Shown here: positions 37,601 to 44,507 of the stretch, piece after piece
Position numbering within the stretch: position 1 is the stretch's first letter
Layout of the letters: each line of letters begins with the position of its first letter
NCBI RefSeq assembly: GCF_016863095.1
Contig: NZ_BOOF01000018.1
Location: 174,272-238,271, forward strand
Direction: 5' to 3'
Source: Microbispora siamensis
Lineage (GTDB): Bacteria > Actinomycetota > Actinomycetes > Streptosporangiales > Streptosporangiaceae
Length of the DNA: 64,000 nt
Notes under the pieces: generated by a model
Told to the model about the DNA's origin: nothing
Databases searched by the model: none
The model's input: only the letters and a program-made list of their open reading frames with translations
Made by a program: the position numbers and the translations under genes

Positions 37601-38246
37601 CCTCGGCGAACGGCTCCCGGCCGGTGGCGGCGAACAGCGTCACGGCTCCCCAGGCCCAGACGTCGACGGCAGGGCCCGTCCGTGCCCCGAGCACGCTCTC
37701 GGGAGCCATGAACGCCGGTGTGCCGGCGACGTGGCCGGTCGTCGTCAGCGACATGTCGGCGGTCCGCGCGATGCCGAAGTCGATGACCCGCGGGCCGTCG
37801 GGGCCGATCAGCACGTTGTCCGGTTTGAGGTCGCGGTGGACCACGGACGCCCCGTGGATGGCGGCCAGCGCCGTCGCGATGCCCGTGGCGAGGCGGTGCA
37901 GCTCCCCCGGCCCGTACGGCCCGTCCCGGGCGACCGCCGCGCGCAGGCTCGGCCCGGCGACGAACTCGCTCACGATGTACGGCTGGGGGCCCTCCAGGTC
38001 GGCGGCGATGACCCTGGCCGTGCAGAAGGGCGCGACCCGGCGCGCGGCGGCGACCTCCTTGGCGAACCGCGCCCTCGCCCGCGCGTCCCCCGGCCCGCCC
38101 GCCGGGCGGAGGACCTTGACGGCCACCCGGCGGCCGGCCTCGTCGTAGGCCTCGTACACGACGCCCTGTCCGCCCTCGCCCAGGCGGCCGGCCAGCCAGT
38201 AGCCGCCGAGCCTGCGCGGATCGCCGGGGAGCAGGACGGTCGCCAT
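34680..38246 (-). CDS. Ser/Thr protein kinase with C-terminal WD40 repeats
   Basis: 1188 residues from ATG 38246, which follows GGGAGGTCTGG. N-terminal Hanks-type kinase (about 10-280): GRLGEGGQGVVYEA glycine loop, VAVKVL lysine, VHRDLKPDNVL catalytic loop, VIDFGIA metal loop, GTPAFMAPES. A middle region (about 330-520) resembles the NACHT/AAA-less spacer of actinomycete WD40 proteins. One basic-flanked hydrophobic segment (RRRRRLTAVLAALVAVTAASAG, read in parts, near 535) could be a membrane anchor or stalk. The rest is a beta-propeller of about 12-14 WD-like blades (LSPDGRRLAVSGGGRLRVWDL type). Known kinase-WD40 fusions act in signalling, but the signal here is unknown. Confidence 0.9.
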   Translation of the reverse strand: MATVLLPGDPRRLGGYWLAGRLGEGGQGVVYEAYDEAGRRVAVKVLRPAGGPGDARARARFAKEVAAARRVAPFCTARVIAADLEGPQPYIVSEFVAGPSLRAAVARDGPYGPGELHRLATGIATALAAIHGASVVHRDLKPDNVLIGPDGPRVIDFGIARTADMSLTTTGHVAGTPAFMAPESVLGARTGPAVDVWAWGAVTLFAATGREPFAEGAARLPVRGGGPDAAGQALTGVAALLHRILAAEPDLTALGEPLRGLVARALDKNPEARPDADTLLATLLGHSSPGGAALLAEGTRTAEGLGPSRAVAPPSLAAVAEEAYGALVPADQALVPRILLRMVAPGEGGDDLPRPVPEDELLDGVVDRETAGRVLSGFARADLVVREGETVALAASALLRAWPRLREWVDADRAGLRVQRPLTEAARMWDLHGRRPGDLYQGTALETALGWAATARHHVTLNTLEKAFLDASRGLARVRARRRRRLTAVLAALVAVTAASAGLALDQKSSAERQRDVAVARRLAALAETSRSSDPTRAMALSVAAWRLAGVPEARAALYSSLAQPLRRIDPPPPVTAGARFDLSGDGRLLAVADAGRAVLWEVAAHRVAGGARGIGPAPDAIALSPDGRRLAVSGGGRLRVWDLSTGRPLGPGFGNGALEMTFGPDGRRLAVLAPGHRGQVWDALRGAELLDVRDERAEGVVVSARHAAVLLDDGRYRLYEPVAGRPRGPRRLPAPGGGRADAIAFSPDGRTIAVGRGEDVRFWDLSTGRRRGSVLEGASAVWLAYGDGGRLVLTFDGTGAGLWRADGGGLLAYSTPEDTTGMPDIRVAAGAAGGPVLRYLLSGGRVATVDAGAGARSTVVSPSAVAAAFAPGARTLAVSPAGKGPLLWDPARGVGLGPPLGGTPSGALAFPDVRTLASVPAGEAPGHATTVSLWSVPDGRPLRRVPVAGAGSVGGLAVGGGVLAVAPVAEDYEPVRVWDLARGAEIPVPRHSGWDVMAVSPDGRVLAIGGRDAALVDLATGTVTGRPFGPVLDGVRSIAFSPGGSAIATGFHEAGVGLWDARTLRRTGTLAPEEGRFDDVVALAYSPDGRLIATGGTSGEVRVWDAGTRSPLGLPYAVHTGRVLALAFGADGRYLYSAGQDGTLRRYTIDPERAADEVCARAGGGLGDDDWRRLVPEAPYRKVCRAT

Positions 38247-38808
38247 CCAGACCTCCCGCCAGCCGGAGACCGCATGCCCCGATCGTGCTACGGGGATCCG
38301 GCGCCGCCAAGACCCCTGCGGCGCGCTCGACCAGGCACAGGGCCGCTCGATCAAGTCGTTCTAGCGCCCGACCATCTTGATGTGCACCGCGCCGTACCGG
38401 TCTCCGGCCACCCCCACACGGGTCGCCAGGGCATCGAGGCCGGCCCGCTCATCCGCGCACAGTCCACCGCGGTGGCGGCGGAGCGCCGAACCCGATACCG
38501 CGGCCCACGACGGGCTCACCCTCCTGGCCAGCTGGGCCTCCACCATCGACCAGACCGAACCGCTCCCGGACAGTGATCCGGCGCCCGCCCCGACTCCACG
38601 CGAACAGGACACCGCTCGTCGGTACACCCCACCGGGCTCGGCCCCGGCCACCGACCCGGAAAGCCCGATCTGACGGGCTTGGACCGAAAGTCCCACGATC
38701 ACGGGACTTCGAGACGACCGGAGCGTGCCGTACGGCTCCTGCGGCATGGCCGGTGATCGCGGTTTCCTTGAGGTGTCGAAAGAGAAAAGACGTTGAAAGG
38801 GGCCGGTC
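38247..38808. other. Intergenic region with a possible gene relic
   Basis: About 560 bp without a convincing complete gene. On the minus strand a frame ending at TAG 38361 reads ...GLDALATRVGVAGDRYGAVHIKMVGR at its C-terminus, in parts, which looks like real protein. Upstream it dissolves into low-complexity sequence with no plausible start, so it may be the 3' remnant of a lost gene. The kinase promoter and the DoxX promoter must also lie here; I could not place them. Confidence 0.35.
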
Positions 38809-39408
38809 ATGGCCATCACCGAAGGGCGTAACCAGAGGAACCACCGCCTCGACGCCGCCGCTCCCACCGGCGCGGTCACCGTCCCCGCCCCCCGCGCGCA
38901 CAGCGAGGCGATCCCCGCCACCACCCGCCCGGTGCGGTACGTGTGGGCCGCCGCCCGGATCGCGATCGGCTGGGTGTTCCTGTGGGCCTTCCTGGACAAG
39001 CTGTTCGGCTGGGGCTTCGCCACTCCCGCCGCCAAGGCCTGGATCAACGGCGGCAGCCCGACCACCGGCTTCCTGAAGGGCACCGCCGACCACACCTTCG
39101 GCGGCCTGTTCAACACCCTCGCGGGCCAGGCCTGGGTCGACTGGCTGTTCATGACCGGCCTCGCCGGTATCGGCGCCGCCCTCATCCTCGGCGTGGGCAT
39201 GCGCATCGCCGCCACCACCGGCGGACTGCTCCTGCTGATGATGTGGGCCGCCGAACTGCCGCTGACCACCAACCCCTTCATGGACGAGCACATCGTCTAC
39301 GCCATCGTCCTGGCGGGCCTCGCCCTCGCCGGCGCCGGCACCACCCTCGGACTCGGTAAGTGGTGGGCCGCCACTCCCCTGGTCCGCCGCCTCCCGATCC
39401 TCAAGTAG
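38809..39408 (+). CDS. DoxX-family membrane protein
   Basis: 199 residues from ATG 38809 (GAAAGGGG site). A polar N-terminal tail of about 45 residues is followed by four hydrophobic segments: AARIAIGWVFLWAFLDKLFGW, WLFMTGLAGIGAALILG, AATTGGLLLLMMWAAEL and IVYAIVLAGLALAGAG (longest shown in part). The WAFLDKLFG motif on helix 1 and a C-terminal charged end are typical. DoxX relatives include the thiosulfate:quinone oxidoreductase subunit and redox-stress proteins that work with superoxide dismutase in mycobacteria. The nitroreductase downstream fits a redox role; a sulfur role is only suggestive. Confidence 0.85.
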   Translation: MAITEGRNQRNHRLDAAAPTGAVTVPAPRAHSEAIPATTRPVRYVWAAARIAIGWVFLWAFLDKLFGWGFATPAAKAWINGGSPTTGFLKGTADHTFGGLFNTLAGQAWVDWLFMTGLAGIGAALILGVGMRIAATTGGLLLLMMWAAELPLTTNPFMDEHIVYAIVLAGLALAGAGTTLGLGKWWAATPLVRRLPILK

Positions 39409-39545
39409 ACCGATCCTCACGCAGCAGACTCCGGCGCCCACCCCCTGCCCCCTGGGGGTGGGCGCCGGCTCGGCCGGGCCGCCCAGCGCGCTTCCAAGGT
39501 GACGACAGCGGGCCCCCGCGGAAGACTTCCAAGAGAAGGTGCGCC

Positions 39546-40538
39546 GTGAATTCTCCCTTCGCCACAGAACTCGCCTTCCACCGGCTGCTCACCGCCGCCG
39601 GGCAGGCGCCCTCGGTGCTCAACACGCAGCCCTGGCGGCTCGAAGCGGTTCACGGGGAGTTCGCCGAACTGCTGGCCGACCCCGACCGGCGGCTCCGGGT
39701 CAGCGACCCTCGCGGGCGCTCGCTGCACGTCAGCTGTGGCGCCGCCCTGTTCAACCTCCGGCTCGCCGTGCGGACGGCCGGTCACCGGCCGCTGGTCTGG
39801 CTGCTGCCGAACACCGCGGAGGAGCCGCGGCTCCTGGCCGCCGTCCGCGTGTCGCCGTACCGGCCGGCCCCTGTGCGAACGCGCGAACTGTACGACCGCA
39901 TCGGCCTGCGCCGGACCAACCGGGAGCCGTTCAGCGAACGGCGGGTCCCCGAGCATGTGCTCGCGGACCTGCGCGACGCGGCCGCTCGTGAGGGGGCCTG
40001 CCTGGTCATGCTCGGCCGGCACGCCGCGGCGGACCTGCTGGAGCACGTCGCCGTCGCCGACGACGAGCTGGCCAAGGACGGCGGCTACCAGGCCGAGCTG
40101 CGGGCGTGGACGATGAGCGGAAACCGCCGCGACGGCCTGCCGTCCTACGTGCAGGGGCCCGGCTGCGCCGACGACCCGGCGCCGGTCCGGGACTTCGGAC
40201 TGCACAGGGAGCGTGGGCCGGTCCACTTCGAGTCCCGTCCCCAGCTTGCGGTGCTCACCACGGCGGGCGACGGCCCCCTCGACTGGCTGCGTGCCGGACA
40301 GGCGTTGCAACGCCTGCTGCTGACCGCCACCGTCCACGGTGTCTCGGCCTCGTTCCTCAACCAGCCGCTCGACCTCCGCGACATGCGCCGCCGCAGCGAT
40401 CCCCACCACCGGCGCGGGCACATCCAGATGATCATCCGGCTGGGGTACGGCCCGGCGGTCCCCCGGGCGCCCCGCCGCCCCGCCGCGGAACTGAGAAGAA
40501 CCGCTCCGGCCCGAACCCGCGAAAGCTGCGCGGTGTGA
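39546..40538 (+). CDS. Acg-type nitroreductase-family protein
   Basis: 330 residues from GTG 39546 (AGAGAAGG upstream). It shows the N-terminal APSVLNTQPWRLE motif and DPRGRSLHVSCGAALFNLRLA, both typical of the Acg (Rv2032-like) branch, plus RTNREPFSERRVP and the C-terminal HIQMIIRLGYG strand. Acg-like proteins have a fused nitroreductase fold that binds FMN but often lack catalytic activity, and are linked to hypoxia or nitrosative stress. It lies 137 bp after DoxX on the same strand and converges on the ABC operon end at 40556. Confidence 0.87.
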   Translation: MNSPFATELAFHRLLTAAGQAPSVLNTQPWRLEAVHGEFAELLADPDRRLRVSDPRGRSLHVSCGAALFNLRLAVRTAGHRPLVWLLPNTAEEPRLLAAVRVSPYRPAPVRTRELYDRIGLRRTNREPFSERRVPEHVLADLRDAAAREGACLVMLGRHAAADLLEHVAVADDELAKDGGYQAELRAWTMSGNRRDGLPSYVQGPGCADDPAPVRDFGLHRERGPVHFESRPQLAVLTTAGDGPLDWLRAGQALQRLLLTATVHGVSASFLNQPLDLRDMRRRSDPHHRRGHIQMIIRLGYGPAVPRAPRRPAAELRRTAPARTRESCAV

Positions 40539-40555
40539 GCCGGAGCCGAGGCGGC

Positions 40556-41539
40556 CTACTGCTCGCGGGGCAGGCCGGGCGGGTTGACCAGGGATTCGGG
40601 GACTGCCTCGTTGGACAGGCCCCAGCGGGCGAGGACCTTGGCGTAGGTGCCGTCCTTGATGAGGGCGTTGAGGGCGTCGGCGATCGGCTTGGCCAGCCCG
40701 TTGCCCTTCTGCGTCATCGCGGCGATGAGCCCCTGGAGCGTGGGCCCGGCGCCGGAGTAGGTGCCGACGATCTTCGTGTCGCCGCTCACCGCGGCATGGT
40801 AGGCCGAGGTGGGATTGGGTGCGAAGTACGCCTGGATCCGGCCGGACTTGAGCGCCAGGTAGGTGTCGGCCGCCTGCTTGTAGTACTGGATCTGAGCGGG
40901 CTTCAGCCCGGCGGCGCGGTTCTGCTTGTCCCAGCCCAGCAGGATCTTCTCCTGGTTGGTGCCCGAGCCCACCGCCACGCTGAGACCGGCGACGTCGGCC
41001 GGCTTGGCGATCGACGTGATCTTGCTGTTCTTCGGCACCTCCCAGGCCAGCTGGTCCAGCCGGTAGGTGGCGAAGTCGTAGATGTCCTTGCGCTCCTCTG
41101 TGACGGTGATGTTGGAGAAGCCGGCCGCGTACTTGCCGGACCGCACCGCGAGGAACAGGTTCTCCCACGACGTGGCCTCGATGCGCAGCTTCAGGCCGAG
41201 CACGTCGGCGACGAGGGAGGCGAGGTCCTCCTCCACCCCGATCGGGGTGACGTTGTCGTCGGCGACGAACGACAGCGGCGGCTCGAACGTGGAGGTGCCG
41301 ATCAGGAACTCCCCCTTGGCCCGGATCGCGGCGGGCACCTCGGCGGCGATCGCCTCCACCTTCTCGGCCCGGATCCGGTTCTGCTCCGGACTCGTGTTGA
41401 TCTTCAGTACGCCGGGCGGGGCCGCGGCAGCGGCGGCGGCGCCGCCGCTGCCGGCCGCGCCGTCGTCGGGCACCGTGCCGCAGGCGGCGAGCAGCAGCAG
41501 GGCGGACACGCCGAGCACGGATAACCGGGATGGTGACAT
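40556..41539 (-). CDS. Polar amino-acid ABC transporter substrate-binding lipoprotein
   Basis: 327 residues from ATG 41539 (GAAGGACGATCC). Lipobox LLLLAAC near residue 20, then an Ala-rich linker. It is a family-3 binding protein: GEFLIGTSTFEPPLSFVADDN, GVEEDLASLVADVLGLKLRI, GFSNITVTEERKDIYDFATY and the closing WGLSNEAVPESLVNPPGLP. The family binds amino acids such as cystine, glutamine or arginine; relatives TcyJ/K and YxeM carry sulfur amino acids in Bacillus. It is the last gene of the 43396-to-40556 unit and is separated from the ATPase by a repeat array. Confidence 0.9.
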   Translation of the reverse strand: MSPSRLSVLGVSALLLLAACGTVPDDGAAGSGGAAAAAAAPPGVLKINTSPEQNRIRAEKVEAIAAEVPAAIRAKGEFLIGTSTFEPPLSFVADDNVTPIGVEEDLASLVADVLGLKLRIEATSWENLFLAVRSGKYAAGFSNITVTEERKDIYDFATYRLDQLAWEVPKNSKITSIAKPADVAGLSVAVGSGTNQEKILLGWDKQNRAAGLKPAQIQYYKQAADTYLALKSGRIQAYFAPNPTSAYHAAVSGDTKIVGTYSGAGPTLQGLIAAMTQKGNGLAKPIADALNALIKDGTYAKVLARWGLSNEAVPESLVNPPGLPREQ

Positions 41540-41593
41540 GGATCGTCCTTCAGGGGTTGGAGCGTTCTGCTCAGGGATTCAGAGCACGATGCG

Positions 41594-41681
41594 GAGGGGT
41601 TCGGAGAACCTTGCTGAGGGGTTCAGAGAACCCTGCTAAGAGGTTCAGAGAACCCTGCTGAGAGGTTCAGAGAACCTTGCT
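41594..41681. repeat. Four tandem 22-bp repeats, each a GGTTCTCTGAACC-type hairpin
   Basis: Units at 41594, 41616, 41638 and 41660, with 1-4 differences between them. On the transcribed minus strand each contains GGTTC-TCT-GAACC, a 5-bp stem; the first-in-window unit has a mismatch. The 41660 unit includes the last codons and stop of the ATPase gene, so the array looks like a duplication of that gene's 3' end. It lies between ATPase and binding-protein genes, where hairpins could stabilise or separate the downstream mRNA. Confidence 0.85.
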
Positions 41682-42431
41682 GAGGAAGGCGCGCGTACGG
41701 TCGTGCCTCGGCCGGTCGAGCACTAGCCCGGGCGGGCCCTGCTCGATGATCTGACCGGCGTCCATGAAGACCACGGTGTCGGCGACCTCGCGGGCGAAAC
41801 CGATCTCGTGGGTCACGACGATCATGGTGGTGCCGCTGCGGGCGAGCGCCTTCATCACTTCCAGCACCTCGCCCACCAGCTCGGGGTCGAGCGCCGAGGT
41901 GGGCTCGTCGAACAGCACGACCTTGGGCCGCAGGGCCAGGGCCCGGGCGATCGCGACGCGTTGCTGCTGTCCCCCGGACAGCTGCCGCGGGTAGGCGCCG
42001 GCCTTGTCGGACAGGCCCACCTGCTCGAGCAGCTCGGTCGCCAGCGCCTCGACCTCGTCCCGGGGGCGGCGCTGGGCCGAGATGGGGGCCTCGGTCACGT
42101 TCTCCCTGACGGTGAGATGGGGGAACAGGTGGAAGTTCTGGAAGACGAAGCCGATCTGGGTGCGCCGGCGCAGGATGTCGCGTTCCCGCAGCTCGTGCAG
42201 CCGGTCTCCGGACCGCCGGTAGCCGACGAACTCGCCGTCGATGGCGACGTACCCGCGGTCGATCTTCTCCAGGTGGTTGATGCTGCGCAGCAGCGTCGAC
42301 TTGCCCGACCCGGACGGGCCGATGATCACGGTCACCTCGCCGGGCTGGACCCGCAGGTCCACCCCGCGCAGGACCTCCAGGGGGCCGTAGCTCTTGTGCA
42401 CGCCGCGCACGTCGACCATGGGTGCGCTCAT
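41667..42431 (-). CDS. Polar amino-acid ABC transporter ATPase
   Basis: 254 residues; ATG 42431 overlaps the permease stop (ATGA). Walker [10 protein letters not shown] near 39-47, Q-loop [17 protein letters not shown], signature [15 protein letters not shown], Walker [16 protein letters not shown] and switch [13 protein letters not shown]. This is the GlnQ/HisP/TcyN class. It pairs with a single permease, which probably forms a homodimer. Confidence 0.94.
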   Translation of the reverse strand: MSAPMVDVRGVHKSYGPLEVLRGVDLRVQPGEVTVIIGPSGSGKSTLLRSINHLEKIDRGYVAIDGEFVGYRRSGDRLHELRERDILRRRTQIGFVFQNFHLFPHLTVRENVTEAPISAQRRPRDEVEALATELLEQVGLSDKAGAYPRQLSGGQQQRVAIARALALRPKVVLFDEPTSALDPELVGEVLEVMKALARSGTTMIVVTHEIGFAREVADTVVFMDAGQIIEQGPPGLVLDRPRHDRTRAFLSKVL

Positions 42432-43396
42432 CGCCGCCCGCCTCCGTCCCCGGCCGGGCGCTGCCGCCGGGCGGCCCGCCGTACGGTGAGGATCCGGCGC
42501 ACCCGCTGCACCGGCGTGGGCGGCAGGGCCCGCGCGAGGCCCCGGCCGAACCTGCGTTCCACGTAGTACTGCGCGGCCGACAGCACCGTGGTGAGGACGA
42601 GGTACCAGATCGCGGCCACCAGCAGCATCGCGATCACCCGGCCGTTGCGGTTGTAGATCACCTGGACCTGGTAGAACAGCTCGGGCAGCGCCATGATGTA
42701 GACGACCGAGGTGCCCTTGACCAGGCCGATGATCTCGTTGCCCGCTGCCGGGACGATCGACCGCATGGCCTGCGGAAGCTGGATCCGGAAGATCTGCCTG
42801 GCCCTCGGGATGCCGAGAGCGGCGGCCGCCTCCAGCTGGCCCGGGTCCACCGACAGGAAGCCCCCGCGCACGATCTCCGCGGCGTACGCCGCCTGGTGCA
42901 GCGCCAGGCCGAGCGCGGCGGCCGTCACCGGTCCGATCAGGTCCATCGAGCCGACGGAGAAGAACGCGGGCCCGAACGGCACCCCGAACGAGATCTGCTT
43001 GTACAGGGCGGCGAGGTTGTACCAGAACAGCAACTGCAGGATGAGCGGCACCGAGCGGAACAGCCACACATAGCCCCAGGCCGCCGACGCGAGCAGCGGG
43101 ACGCGCGACAGCCGCATCAGCGCGAGCACGGTCCCCAGCAGGAAGCCGAGCACGATGCCGAGCGCGGTCAGCTCCACGGTGAACAGCACCGCGTGCAGCA
43201 CCGAGGGATGGAACAGGTACGCGCCGACGACCGGCCAGTCCCAGGCCGGATTGGTGACCAGCGCGTTGACCGCCATCGCCAGCAGCACGGCCACCACGGC
43301 GCCGGCGATCCAGCGTCCCGGGTGCCGTGCCTTGATCACGGTCAGCGAGCCGGCGGACTCCGCCGCCGTCTCCTCCAGCACGGCGGGCGCGGTCAT
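42428..43396 (-). CDS. Polar amino-acid ABC transporter permease
   Basis: 322 residues from ATG 43396 (CGGAGGCACG site). An in-frame TTG at 43462 has no support. The family start [24 protein letters not shown] (read in parts), [19 protein letters not shown], the EAA loop [23 protein letters not shown] and [16 protein letters not shown] mark the His/Glu/Gln permease family. About five to six helices and a basic C-terminal tail. The start overlaps the stop of a 20-aa micro-ORF (ATGA), so translation may be coupled. Confidence 0.92.
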   Translation of the reverse strand: MTAPAVLEETAAESAGSLTVIKARHPGRWIAGAVVAVLLAMAVNALVTNPAWDWPVVGAYLFHPSVLHAVLFTVELTALGIVLGFLLGTVLALMRLSRVPLLASAAWGYVWLFRSVPLILQLLFWYNLAALYKQISFGVPFGPAFFSVGSMDLIGPVTAAALGLALHQAAYAAEIVRGGFLSVDPGQLEAAAALGIPRARQIFRIQLPQAMRSIVPAAGNEIIGLVKGTSVVYIMALPELFYQVQVIYNRNGRVIAMLLVAAIWYLVLTTVLSAAQYYVERRFGRGLARALPPTPVQRVRRILTVRRAARRQRPAGDGGGRR

Positions 43397-43455
43397 CGTG
43401 CCTCCGTGGCGTCGGATAAGTGGACGTGATTGAGCGCGAAGGGCTCGACAGTCAT
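43393..43455 (-). CDS. Micro-ORF (20 aa) coupled to the permease gene
   Basis: ATG 43455 follows GGGAGGGTTGATCC, a strong ribosome site. It encodes [20 protein letters not shown] and stops at TGA 43393, overlapping the permease ATG by 4 bp. It has no Cys codon, unlike the two leader peptides. It may only deliver ribosomes to the permease, or it may be a small functional peptide. I know of no family. Confidence 0.5.
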   Translation of the reverse strand: MTVEPFALNHVHLSDATEAR

Positions 43456-43538
43456 GGATCAACCCTCCCGGCGACCGCGCCGATCGCGGGCGTCCGACAT
43501 TTCTCTATCTTCAGCACAGGGAGGGAATACCGTCAAGA

Positions 43539-43555
43539 CCTACTTGTTTAGTAGG
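43539..43555. promoter_or_regulatory. Operator copy 3: CCTAC-N7-GTAGG, between divergent units
   Basis: Perfect palindrome CCTAC TTGTTTA GTAGG, extended to ACCTAC/GTAGGT. It lies 143 bp before the permease (minus) and 33 bp before the first micro-ORF (plus), so it could control both. On the minus strand TACTAA inside the palindrome may be a -10, with a weak CGGACG -35 17 bp upstream. On the plus strand TAGGAT (43564-43569) may be a -10. Confidence 0.75.
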
Positions 43556-43587
43556 TAATTGCCTAGGATGCGTCCGCAGGAGGACGA

Positions 43588-43674
43588 GTGACAGGAGATC
43601 CGATGCCGAAGGCATGCGCATTCCCCCCGTACGGCGGCACCCGCGGCGAGACGGCCATGGAGGTGAGCGCGTGA
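43588..43674 (+). CDS. Micro-ORF 1 (28 aa) upstream of GNAT gene
   Basis: GTG 43588 follows GCAGGAGGACGA, one of the best ribosome sites in the window. The peptide begins MTGDPMPKACAFPPYGG and contains one Cys codon. Its TGA (43672-43674) overlaps the GTG of the next micro-ORF. Either a leader peptide or a small protein; no homology recognised. Confidence 0.5.
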   Translation: MTGDPMPKACAFPPYGGTRGETAMEVSA

Positions 43675-43715
43675 GCACCGGACACGGCGACGCGTCCCGG
43701 GGAGGGCCGCGGTGA
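43671..43715 (+). CDS. Micro-ORF 2 (14 aa) bridging to GNAT gene
   Basis: GTG 43671 overlaps the previous stop (GTGA) and its own TGA 43713-43715 overlaps the GNAT GTG 43712 in the same way. The peptide is MSTGHGDASRGGPR. The chain GTGA-GTGA indicates that ribosomes are passed from micro-ORF 1 to the GNAT gene. It could be only a spacer. Confidence 0.4.
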   Translation: MSTGHGDASRGGPR

Positions 43716-44410
43716 GCGAGCGGCACCTTCTGGACAACCCCGCGTGGGCGTCGCTGACCGGCCCGCACGCGCACTTCGCCGAACGGTACGGCAACGCGGC
43801 GCGCTACCCGGACGACGTCTCCCCGTTCTTCGCTCTGCCCGACGAGCCCGGCCCCGCGGACTGGAGCGACCTCGCCGCGCTCGCGGGGCCCGGCGCGACG
43901 GTCCCGGTCACCGGCGCCGCCGCCGCGGTGCCGGACGGATGGGAGGTGGTCTCGAACGGCGCGGGCGTGCAGTTGGTCGGCGACGACGTGGTCCCGGCAC
44001 CCGACGACGAGGCGGTCCGCCTTGAGGCGGCGGACGTGCCGGAGATGCTGGACCTCGTCGCGCGCACGCAGCCGGGCCCGTTCCGGCCGCGCACCATCGA
44101 GATGGGCACCTATCTGGGCATCCGCCGCGGCGGTGCGCTGGTCGCGATGGCCGGGGAGCGGCTGCACCCGCCCGGCTGGACGGAGATCAGCGCGGTCTGC
44201 ACCGATCCGGCCTTCCGCCGCCAGGGCCTGGCGTCCCGGCTGGTGCTGGCCGTCGCCGCCGGCATCCGCGCCCGTGGCGAGACCCCGTTCATGCACGCCG
44301 CCGCGAGCAACACCACGGCGATCCGCGTGTACGAGGCGCTCGGCTTCCGTCTCCGCCGGCGGACGGCGTTCGTCGCCGTCCGCGTGCCCGCCGACGTGCC
44401 GGTCGGATGA
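43712..44410 (+). CDS. GNAT-family N-acetyltransferase (FR47-like)
   Basis: 232 residues from GTG 43712. The acetyl-CoA site is VCTDPAFRRQGLASRLVLAV (R-x-x-G-x-A), followed by ASNTTAIRVYEALGFRLRRR with the Y-x-x-x-GF motif. The N-terminal 90 residues are family-specific. It lies between a polar-amino-acid importer and two LLM monooxygenases. In Bacillus, the YxeL/SnaB acetyltransferases acylate S-substituted cysteines before a monooxygenase of this family cleaves the C-S bond. That parallel makes N-acetylation of an imported S-substituted cysteine the leading inference; no deacetylase is seen here. Confidence 0.88.
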   Translation: MSERHLLDNPAWASLTGPHAHFAERYGNAARYPDDVSPFFALPDEPGPADWSDLAALAGPGATVPVTGAAAAVPDGWEVVSNGAGVQLVGDDVVPAPDDEAVRLEAADVPEMLDLVARTQPGPFRPRTIEMGTYLGIRRGGALVAMAGERLHPPGWTEISAVCTDPAFRRQGLASRLVLAVAAGIRARGETPFMHAAASNTTAIRVYEALGFRLRRRTAFVAVRVPADVPVG

Positions 44411-44426
44411 GCCCGAGTCCGGGCGA

Positions 44427-44455
44427 TTGACGACAAAACCCTCTATACCTACTGT
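44427..44455 (+). promoter_or_regulatory. Promoter of the LLM pair 44508-47041
   Basis: -35 TTGACG (44427-44432), 17-bp spacer, -10 TACTGT (44450-44455). The -10 lies inside operator copy 4, so repressor binding would directly block it. The start would be near 44462 and the untranslated leader about 45 nt, with no leader peptide. Confidence 0.7.
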
Positions 44456-44464
44456 GTTAGTAGG
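44448..44464. promoter_or_regulatory. Operator copy 4: CCTAC-N7-GTAGG
   Basis: Perfect palindrome CCTAC TGTGTTA GTAGG (ACCTAC/GTAGGT extended). It overlaps the -10 of the best promoter in the group. The neighbouring GNAT gene ends 38 bp upstream. Confidence 0.8.
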
Positions 44465-44507
44465 TTTAGCGGAGGCGCAAACCGGGCCGAGACATCAGGA
44501 GTCCCCC

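Noticed and set aside
34738..38310. A 1190-codon alternative minus frame over the kinase gene
   Set aside because: Arg/Gly/Pro-rich with no kinase or WD motif; the coupled frame ending at 34680 has all of them.
41594..41681. tRNA-like elements because of repeated GGTTC...GAACC
   Set aside because: No acceptor, D or anticodon arms; units are 22 bp and derive from the ATPase gene end.
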